Shown: piece by piece, positions 57,020 through 64,000 of the stretch
Layout: each line of letters starts with the position of its first letter
Position numbering within the stretch: position 1 is the stretch's first letter
Assembly: GCF_019175285.1 (NCBI RefSeq)
Contig: NC_056527.1
Coordinates: 104,212,377 to 104,276,376 of the forward strand
Direction of reading: 5' to 3'
Source of the DNA: Sceloporus undulatus
Taxonomy: Eukaryota > Chordata > Lepidosauria > Squamata > Phrynosomatidae
Length of the DNA stretch: 64,000 bases
Notes under the pieces: model-generated
Seen by the model: only the letters and a program-made list of their open reading frames with translations
What the model was told of the DNA's origin: nothing
Database searches by the model: none
Made by a program: the position numbers and the translations under genes

Positions 57020-57262
57020 CCCTGCTGAAGTGGTCTCTTTACCCCTTGCTGCAACACTTTCACTTAATTCCCCCCCCTGCTTATGGTATGGAGAGATTTG
57101 TGGCTGAGATTGTGCCTCAGAAACTCAAAAGCGGGAGAAGTCTTGTAGACTGACTAAATAAACTTTTCTAAACTGCTTGTCTCCTGTATTGTTATGTCTG
57201 AATGATAACAGTTGTAGGGAGCAAAATGGAGTCAGGTATAGCATATTTAGAATTTTCAACCA
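57020..57262 (+). repeat. Segmental duplication copy 2, includes second AATAAA
   Basis: CCCTGCTGAAGTGGTCTCTT through GTTGTAGGGAGCAAAATGGA. Carries its own AATAAA at 57157-57162, so it could serve as an alternative distal 3' end. Confidence 0.85.
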
Positions 57263-57372
57263 GAGAGCTTCATTTCATCACCAAACAACAAACCCCACAA
57301 TTCCACAGGATGCAGTCAAGGCAGTGAAAATAGGGTCATAGTGCTATAATTGTGCAGTGTGAAAGGGCCCCG
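57255..57372. mobile_element. Palindromic MITE half copy
   Basis: CAACAAACCCCACAATTCCACAGG, GGCAGTGAAAATAGGG, related to 59331. Confidence 0.55.
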
Positions 57373-57559
57373 AAGTAGCATCAGTGACAATAATTTCTTG
57401 GTTTCTTTAAGGCAGGAACTGGCTAAGGAAAACAATAACATAAGCTTTGTATGCTTGTGTCCTTTTAATTGAGAATTGCTGTACAGAAATTAGCAGGTAA
57501 AGTTTTTCTGGCAATATTGTGTAGCCAAATGCATTTGCCTTGGTGCAGATCAACACTGG

Positions 57560-57780
57560 AAACCTTATATATTTATTTAGTACCTCTACAGACCACCTTT
57601 CTCTACCCAAAACTCAAGTCTGCATACATGGTTTATCCCTGCTCACACTAATTTTACACTCACAACAACCCTGTTAAGTAAGTTAGGCTGAGAAAATAAT
57701 CAGACGGAGAGGCAGTAATAGTCTTCAAGGCTGTGAGGGGATTTGAACCTGGATCTTACATGTCAGATTTTATCACATGG
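57560..57780 (-). repeat. L2/MIR-like fragment
   Basis: TATTTATTTAGTACCTCTACAG, ACTCACAACAACCCTGTTAAGTAA, GGATTTGAACCTGGATCT. Old repeat, family uncertain. Confidence 0.55.
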
Positions 57781-58048
57781 GGTAGAATCGAGGGGTTTAA
57801 ACTGTCGTTATCCTGGGAAAGTCACATGATCTCATGAAGATTTTCACACACCGTGATTAAAGAAGACTTATCCTGGGAACAACCAAGTAATAACCAGCAA
57901 CAAATCATTCATGGGCTCTAGCACCCTCCGACACTACAGAAAATTGCAATAAACTAATGTGTTTCACATACTCCAAGATGGACTCTGAACATGAGATGTT
58001 GCTCACCCCTGCCTTAACTAATACCCACTAGATCTTTGTAGGCAACTG

Positions 58049-58435
58049 TGGCGCGTTACAGCCCGTCCAAAACCGGGCGGTCTGCCGTCGCCCGTCATTA
58101 GCTGTGCCGAGAAGCCCCAGCGGCCAAACCGCGAGGCTTCCCGGAGCAGCTAAAAAGAAGTGCTGAAATGGCACATCTTCTTCGGACCTGGAAATGGCGC
58201 CGCAAGACACAAGCCGTGCACTCGCGGCATCACTTCCATTGCGCGACGTCTGGACGCTGTGCATCCGAGACGTCAAAATGGCCCCCGTGTGGATGGGGGC
58301 CGCCATTTAGTACACGCTCCGCGCGTACTAGGATCAGGGGCCATGAGGAAGGTAAGACCCTTCCTAACCCTAGCATGCCCCTTCCTAACCCTAGTACTTG
58401 CAGAGCGCGACTTTGTGCGCGTCTGTAACACGCCA
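58049..58435. mobile_element. GC-rich TIR element (GGCGCGTTACAG family)
   Basis: TGGCGCGTTACAGCCCGTCC at left, GCGCGTCTGTAACACGCCA at right; relative of 12699. Confidence 0.7.
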
Positions 58436-58529
58436 ATGTGTATAATATAGACAGCATGGAATTGCTAACAGAAATACAGTATTCTGTGCAGGAATCAGCT
58501 GAAGTTTCTTATGGAAGGAATTAAATTGT

Positions 58530-58692
58530 GTGTGTGCACGCGCACCTTCAAGTTTCCTGTCATCTTATGGCAACCTCATGAATTTCTTAGGGTTTTCTTA
58601 GATAAGGAATCCTCAGAGATGGTTTTGGCAGTTCCTTCCTCTGAAATATAGCCTACAGCCTCTGGTATTCCTTGGCAGTCTGCAACCTAGCC
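58530..58692 (-). repeat. 5S-rRNA-derived SINE
   Basis: Antisense: CTTATGGCAACCTCATGAATTTC, TCTGAAATATAGCCTACAGCC, GGTATTCCTTGGCAGTCTGC. Confidence 0.8.
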
Positions 58693-59330
58693 ATTGCTGC
58701 CATTTCAGCTGCTGTAAATACTTTAGTTGCAGTGGCTGCTTCAAAATAGCAGGAGGATCTGGTCCATTAGCCTGTCTTCTAGAGTGTCCAAATGGCTAGA
58801 GGTTAGAGAGGCACTAGCTCTCACTTGCTTTTCCCCTTCAGCACGCTGCTTCTGAACTAAAGGGAATGATATATCCATCATTCCTTGTAGTTTCAGTTTT
58901 TAGGCTGTAAGGACTTGTTTGAGCTCAGCCCAGAAAAAAATGTGCAGATAGTTTGAATTAAAGAGGGCAAGCATAATATGTTCAAAACACTCTGGTCCCC
59001 TGGAGCATATTGCCTCACTAGCTGTTGTTTCTAGACACTTCAAGGGCAGCCGAAACAAAAACATGTTACAACTACCTCGGAGGATTCAACCATGACATGT
59101 CTTCCACCTTGGGGTCTGAGCAATTAAAACATATTTATTTGAAAAAGTCCCCATTGCTGTTCACATTGTGAGGGAATAAGAATTTTTGCCAGCATCTGAG
59201 TTAAAGAGAAAGTGCCTGAGAGCATGCAATAATGTCTTTTGTATACAGGATAACCTTAGGACCAGGAGGCTGTTGTTGTGAGGAGGCGGACAGGCAGAAA
59301 GCTGTTGGGAGGTGTAGATTTAGTCCCTGG
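58693..59330. other. Intergenic, nothing recognised
   Basis: No gene or named repeat. Confidence 0.4.
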
Positions 59331-59550
59331 CTATATCCACACTACAAAAATAATCCAGGTAGACACTGGTTTAACTGCCATGACTCAATGCTATGAGATT
59401 CTGGAGTTTGTAGTTTTGTGAGATGTTGAGGCTCATCTGTCAGAGAGCTCTGGTGCCACAACAAACAACAAATCCCAAGATTCCACAGTAGTGAGCCATG
59501 GCAGTTAAAGTGGTGTCAACCTAGATTATTTCTGCAGTGCGGACGTAGCC
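59331..59550. mobile_element. Palindromic MITE, full-length
   Basis: ATCCACACTACAAAAATAATCC at left and GATTATTTCTGCAGTGCGGA at right, interior TTAACTGCCATGACTCAATG mirrored by GAGCCATGGCAGTTAAAG. Confidence 0.85.
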
Positions 59551-59696
59551 TGGGTCCCTGGTTATCTGTTACCTTGATCCAGCTGGTGGAATATAAGTCT
59601 CCACTACTGTAAACATGCTATTGTTAGAGTGGGTGGAGGTGCCTCCCTTGTCCTGACTTTGTTCCCAGGGCACAAGAGCAGCCAGGTGTTTTTTTA

Positions 59697-59900
59697 GGTG
59701 TAGTTGCATCTGCACTGCAGAATTAATGCAGTTTGTCACCACTTTAACTATCATGACTCAGTGCTGTGGAATCCTGGAATTTGTTGGTTGTTGTGGCACC
59801 AGAGCTCTCTGACAGGAAAGGCTACATATTTCACAAAACTACAAATCCTAAAATACCATAGCATTGAGCCGTGGCAGTTAAAGTGCAGTAGAGATACAGC
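59697..59900. mobile_element. Palindromic MITE
   Basis: CATCTGCACTGCAGAATTAA at left, GAGCCGTGGCAGTTAAAGTG near right end. Same family as 59331. Confidence 0.8.
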
Positions 59901-60188
59901 TTGCAACTCCATTCTTCTCTTTTGGTGCAGGGCTATGCTCAATTGTATTCCATTTGCTGCTGCTGCTTCATTAAGTACTCAATGGCAGCAAAAAATACCT
60001 GGTTCAGGTATGACTAGAAAATGCAACCATGCCTGGAAGCTCTCTGGCTGTTCTTGCTCACAAAATGACTGATGTACAGGGAGGTTCTAGATACCTCCTT
60101 GTGAAATGTCACTGAAGTATGTAAACTTGGATCTAGGGCTATAGATTATATAGGATCCTACCTGGCCAATATGTTATTGATGAATACA

Positions 60189-60194
60189 TTTAAT
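60189..60194 (-). terminator. PTH2 poly(A) signal ATTAAA (candidate)
   Basis: The minus-strand ATTAAA about 100 bases after the PTH2 stop; the only canonical-type signal in the next 500 bases. Confidence 0.5.
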
Positions 60195-60292
60195 ATACTT
60201 CTTAAAGGGTTCCTGTGAGTAGTGCCACACAGCTAACTTGATTCTCATGCCGCTTGCCATTGCTTCACCCCTTGCCAATTCACGGCTCTATC

Positions 60293-60701
60293 TTAATCAG
60301 AGTTCACCACCAAAAATTTTTGCATATAGGAGTTGAGCCACTTCTGCCTTTCCATAGCTGTCAACATTTTGCTTTTCTCCCGGAAAGCTGCATCATCTCC
60401 TACCACAATACTTCGCTTCCCACCCCAGCCTGGAACCCAGCCTGCTGGGTACAGAACCACCTTTTGGCCCCCAGGAGATGCACCTTCCTCTCTCTCTGGG
60501 TCCCATAGGTGGGACTTCCTGTTTTGCCCATCATCTTTGTTGTCCTCCTCTTGGGGTGCCGAAACATCAGAAGACATCCACTTGAGGCTCCAGTCACGCA
60601 GAGTGATGGAAGGGATGCGGATATTCCAGGGAAAGAGGGAGACTTTGAGGTCATCACTGTCCCTTGGTGGAATATACTGGGATGCTTCACGTTTCCAAAG
60701 C
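60293..60701 (-). CDS. PTH2: PTH2 coding exon 2
   Basis: Acceptor CTCTCCCATCAG, then LWKREASQYIPPRDSDD through the mature peptide. The frame continuing to 60742 upstream of the acceptor is intron. Confidence 0.95.
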
Positions 60702-63500
60702 CTGATGGGAGAGAAAGTATGGAGAAGATCTGGTGGGTTCAAACAGAGCAGAATTCAATTCTGAGGGAGCTAGAGAAGAAGGTTTTCCAGATTTTGTCTA
60801 AGCAAATACCCTTAAGGGTTTGAACACACAGTACAGGAGGCCCTCCATATCCACAGATTCTTTATTCAGAGATTCAAGCATCCACAGCTTGAAAATATAT
60901 ATACAGTGGTACCCCGGGATACGAAATACCCAGGTTACGAAATTTCCGGGATATGAAAAAAATCCCATTGGAAATAATTGTTCCGGGTTACGAATGTTTT
61001 TTCGGGTTACGAAAAATTTTTTTGGTGCTTTTCGGCGCTTTTTCGCACGAAACGCAGCTTTTCCCCATTAGCGCCTATGGCAATTCGGCTTACAAAGGCT
61101 TTTCGGGTTACGAAAGCGGCCGCGGAACGAATTAATTTCGTAACCCGAGGGAGCAGTGTATAAAAAAACCCATATACAGTGGTACCCCGGGATACGAATT
61201 ACCCAGCTTACGAATTTTTCGGGATACGAAAAAATCCCATAGGGATTTATTGTTTCGGCTTACGAAGGTTTTTTCGGGTTACGAAAAAACCCCGGCGCTG
61301 TTTTAAATGGAAAGGCCGCCACCGGAGGGCAGCAGAGAGCTATTTTTTCCATTAGCGCCTATGGCAATTCGGCTTACGAAGGTTTTTCGGGTTACGAAAT
61401 TAGCCGCGGAACGAATTAATTTCGTAACCCGAGGTACCACTGTAAATTCCAATAAGTAAACCTTGATTTTGCCATTTTATATGAGGGAAACCATTTCCCT
61501 ATGCTATTATATACAATGGGTCTTGAGCATCCACAAATTTTGGTCTCTATATAGGTCCTGAAACCAAATACCAGGGGATACCAATGGCCCATTTTAATGT
61601 ATTACACAGTTACACAACATTTGTTACATTTTTAAATTTTTTCTGCCATTAAACGTGAAGTGGTCACTGTTTCTTGGTAGGGATCAATAAAGCTCTGTAG
61701 CTGATGCAGAACAATAGAAGTTTAACTACAGTCCTCCCTCCATTCTCGTGGTCTTCGGATCCGCATCTCTCGCTTTTGCGTGATGGACAAACGGAAGGAT
61801 AATAAATGGGGCACATGCTCACGCCCCCTGCACCCCCACGTCTATATTCAAGCCAATGGGTCTTGAACATAGGCAAAACTCCATTTTCACGAGGGGGTCC
61901 GGAACAGATCCCCCGTGAAAAAGGAGGGGCGACTATATTGGACAAAAAATTTGAAGAAGAAAACCATCTGTGAATCACCCTACTCTGAAGGTTCTTCCCA
62001 CAAAAATGTGCACACAGCAGTTGGCTTTGGGGAGGTGTTGGCCAACATGGTGGCTGCAAGGAAGAGGGGAAGAGAAGCAGAATCACACCCACTCCCACCA
62101 TGTGACTGCCTGAGAAGTCGAATTGCAATGGAAGGGACCTGTCACACAAAGGCAGTAATGGAATAACACCAAGACTGAGAGCTTGTTGATGGGCTTTGCC
62201 TGTCAGTAAAAAGGTGCACTATAGTAACAAATGGAACCAGGCAAAGACACTTTTATCCTGTTAAAATTCCACTTGTTAGCCTCATACGATAAGGTCATCA
62301 GTGCTCTACAGTGTACATTCAAGTCAGTCCACTAGAGTGTACACCATGCTGGCTTTCTTAGCAGTGATAGGAACTACCTAATTGGAATCAAAACTCTGGA
62401 ATTGTGAATACCAAGTCAATAAACTTAATTAAAAACACATTCAATCAAGTTACCTCTGCTTCTTAAAAAATGTCTAACATCATTGATAATGTAAGTTGAT
62501 TTTAATTAGTTCCCATCACTGCTCCTTCTAGAGCTATTTTAATTGCTCACCACCAGTATACCTTGTGGTAGCACTAGCTAAGATACCCTGCAAAACGAGA
62601 GCGGAAATTTCCATGTTGTAACACAGACTGCGAGCCTCCTTAAACAAATATTTTATTTTGCAAGATGATTTCTTTTGGGAGAGGAAGATTGTAAAATGAT
62701 GCTGATGCTGATGATGCTGATGTCAGTGTTGGGAAGCAGGACATCCCCAAACAAAACCCAGCAGCATATATTATCTTCATATCTAACCAGGTTAACAACA
62801 TTTCCCCTTTTCTTTTCCCACATCCTTTTTCTGCCACATATTGTTCTTGCAGGATCTTGTTAAGTTACTTAACTAGCATTTTAACACTATCATACATCTC
62901 TCCAAATCATTCTTATGTAAAATCATTCTAGTTTTGGATTGCCAGTTGAAATCTTGAGATGACTTTGTTGTTGTTGTTGTGTGCCTTCAAATCATTTCTG
63001 ATTTATGGTGACCCTAAGTTGAACCTATCATGGGGTATTCTTGGTAAGATTTGTTCAGAGGGGATTTGTCCTTTCCTTTTTCTGAGGCTGAGAGAGTGTG
63101 ATGTGCCGAAGACCATATTCTCCAGAGTCATGCTCCATCCAGCACTCAAATCACTATACCATGTTGGCTTGTGATTGTGAAGAAGAAGAAGGAATTTCAG
63201 CCTATACAACCAGGTAACAAGCAACATCTGAGAAGTTTCCTATTCCACACAATCATTAAAGGTTAAAAAGCCAGTTTTCAATCTGGCAGCCCAAGTCTGG
63301 ATGGAAAATAGCTCCTAAAATCAACAGATCTAGAATAGGTAAATCCTGGTAGGAAAGACAAATACCAACACAAAAACTTCCACTTACCTGCCTGAATTAC
63401 GGAGCTTAGGGAGCAAGGCCCCTGAAGTCAGCAGCCAACTTGAGCTGAGAATGACGATGATGGTCCACAGACCCTTGTGAGTTCCAGTTGTCCACTTCAT
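60293..63500 (-). CDS. PTH2: PTH2, tuberoinfundibular peptide of 39 residues precursor
   Basis: A secreted neuropeptide precursor; TIP39 activates the PTH2 receptor (nociception, stress, social and maternal signalling in mammals). Two coding exons: 63388-63500 and 60293-60701 (113+409 nt, 173 aa), joined in phase through R (AG|G). Signal peptide KGLWTIIVILSSSWLLTSGA; pro-region; cleavage GGKR; then a 39-residue peptide SIVVGDDAAFREKSKMLTAM then ERQKWLNSYMQKFLVVNSD. Core DDAAFRE and WLNSYM match mammalian TIP39 (SLALADDAAFRERARLLAAL, RRHWLNSYMHKLLVLDAP), same length. The precursor is 173 aa against about 100 in human, because of an acidic pro-region DVSAPQEEDNKDDGQ. Non-coding exon 63648-63700 and TATA lie upstream. 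Human PTH2 and KASH5 are neighbours on 19q13. Confidence 0.95.
60296..60412 (-). other. PTH2: Mature TIP39 peptide
   Basis: 39 codons between GKR and the TAA at 60293-60295. Contains the receptor-binding helices AFREKSKMLTAMERQKWLNS. Confidence 0.92.
60904..61158. mobile_element. Tigger/pogo-like MITE (TACGAA family)
   Basis: CAGTGGTACCCCGGGATACG to AACCCGAGGGAGCAGTG with TA on both sides. Confidence 0.85.
61177..61442. mobile_element. Tigger/pogo-like MITE (TACGAA family), second tandem copy
   Basis: CAGTGGTACCCCGGGATACG to CGTAACCCGAGGTACCACTG with TA on both sides; lies only 18 bases after the first copy in the same orientation. Confidence 0.88.
61729..61934. mobile_element. Tigger-like MITE (CAGTCCTCCCTCC family)
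   Basis: CAGTCCTCCCTCCATTC at left, GAAAAAGGAGGGGCGACTA at right, TA flanks. Confidence 0.7.
61960..62302 (+). mobile_element. Partial long GGACTTTATC-family element
   Basis: CAGTTGGCTTTGGGGAGGTG, GAAGGGACCTGTCACACAAA, GTAAAAAGGTGCACTATAGT and CATACGATAAGGTC, shared with 43880-44178. Confidence 0.6.
62303..62960. other. PTH2 intron, nothing recognised
   Basis: Short GATGCT repeats near 62697; no gene. Confidence 0.4.
62966..63170 (-). repeat. Sauria-type tRNA SINE
   Basis: Antisense: (TTG)n, TGTGCCTTCAAATCATTTCTG, TGAGGCTGAGAGAGTGTGA, CACTCAAATCACTATACCA head. Confidence 0.88.
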
Positions 63501-63502
63501 TG
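63388..63502 (-). CDS. PTH2: PTH2 coding exon 1, start and signal peptide
   Basis: ATG at 63500-63498; MKWTTGTHKGLW, hydrophobic core, ALLPKLRNSG; donor CAG|GTAAGTG. Acceptor GATGTCAACAG lies two bases upstream of the ATG. Confidence 0.93.
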
Positions 63503-63647
63503 CTGTTGACATCAAGAAGAAAGAGGGGAAGAAACTTGTCCTGGAAAAGACCCAATGTTGGCTCGTTCAGGACATGTCTACATATAACATTCTCCCTCCT
63601 TGCTTAAGGGTACTTCCCTGATTTTGCTATAGCCACTGGATTCTTAC

Positions 63648-63700
63648 CTAGGTATGTTGCTGATACAGCCCAGGTTTCTTGTTGCCAAGTTCTGTTGTCT
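63648..63700 (-). other. PTH2: PTH2 non-coding first exon (predicted)
   Basis: Minus-strand donor CATACCTAG|GTAAGAA at 63648/63647. Intron to the ATG exon is 145 bases. The 5' end is set about 30 bases downstream of the TATA box. Confidence 0.6.
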
Positions 63701-63724
63701 CCTTCAGCTCCCTGCATCAGGGGG

Positions 63725-63732
63725 ATTTATAG
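63725..63732 (-). promoter_or_regulatory. PTH2 TATA box CTATAAAT
   Basis: Minus-strand GGGGCTATAAATCCCC; correctly spaced from the predicted first exon. Confidence 0.65.
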
Positions 63733-63921
63733 CCCCTCTGTCTTTATTTGTGATGCAAGCAACAAGACCTGCACTGGAACTATATGGAGGCGTTGAGGTC
63801 CAGATCAATGGGAAGGCAAGTCAGCATCATCTTGAAGAAGGAAAAGATGGAATGGATCAGATGGCTATAGATTGCCCCATGTCATTCTGATAAAGAAAAT
63901 AATGAGGCAGATTAAGGACAG

Positions 63922-63962
<41 letters not shown>
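63922..63962 (+). repeat. (GT)n microsatellite
   Basis: About 20 GT units. Confidence 0.95.
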
Positions 63963-63965
<3 letters not shown>

Positions 63966-64000
63966 GCTGATAGGTCTGTCAGTGAGTATCAGAGAAAAAT

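Larger units (their letters stand above)
60828..61610. mobile_element. DNA-element (TATCCACAGATTC family) split by two tandem MITEs
   Basis: Left part 60828-60903 (CAGGAGGCCCTCCATATCCA, ATTCAAGCATCCACAGCTTG), right part 61443-61610 (AAATTCCAATAAGTAAACC to GATACCAATGGCCC). Termini suggest the Tigger/MER2-like group. Confidence 0.6.

Noticed and set aside
60702-60742. MNPPDLLHTFSPIR as PTH2 N terminus
   Set aside because: Upstream of acceptor CTCTCCCATCAG; the true start with signal peptide is at 63500.

Overview
The window is from a lizard-like squamate reptile. The evidence is the repeat content: tRNA-derived Sauria-type SINEs with BovB-like tails, 5S-rRNA-derived SINEs, BovB/RTE fragments, an L1 tail resembling Anolis-type L1, CR1 3' ends with ATTCTATG-type termini, and many short inverted-repeat DNA elements (hAT-like, Tigger/pogo-like, others). 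Genes have short coding exons in long introns with GT-AG boundaries. I infer the clade from repeats, not from a database match.

Four host genes can be read. (1) KASH5 (CCDC155), + strand, about 423-29329: EF-hand-like exons, a run of coiled-coil exons, a diverged middle and an intact C-terminal KASH segment ending PPPV. The first exon(s) lie outside the window and one internal exon was not found. (2) A complete Ras GTPase, - strand, coding 34106-36959, with a non-coding exon 1 at a CpG-rich CCAAT/ETS promoter near 40125-40470. It has the KRAS exon pattern (111, 179 and 160 bp, then a 4B-type last exon), a polybasic tail and the CaaX box CIIL. It best fits KRASBL, the fourth vertebrate RAS gene reported missing from mammals and birds. 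(3) A galanin-family precursor, + strand, 49701-55823 (five coding exons, 129 aa): intact GWTLNSAGYLLGP core, dibasic site before it, amidation/cleavage signal after it. By position it is probably the reptile counterpart of GALP. (4) PTH2 (TIP39), - strand, 60293-63500 (173 aa, 39-aa mature peptide), with a TATA promoter and short non-coding first exon.

Layout: 1-29.4 kb KASH5 and its repeat-filled introns, including a 5'-truncated antisense L1 at 23.4-25.3 kb; 29.4-34.1 kb repeat-rich intergenic DNA; 34.1-40.5 kb the Ras gene; 40.5-49.5 kb SINE, CR1 and TIR-element intergenic DNA; 49.5-57.3 kb the galanin-like gene with a duplicated 3' end; 57.3-60.2 kb repeats; 60.2-63.7 kb PTH2.

The genes do not form one pathway. 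KASH5 couples telomeres to dynein in meiosis, Ras is a membrane signalling switch, and the other two make secreted neuropeptides. Their shared logic is history: the block mirrors human 12p12-p11 (KRAS, SPX, PTHLH) and chromosome 11 (HRAS, PTH, GAL), as expected for one arm of the two vertebrate genome duplications, with human KASH5, PTH2 and GALP on 19q13. The most interesting non-genic signals are palindromic elements carrying a hammerhead-ribozyme-like core, one of which duplicated a KASH5 splice donor.
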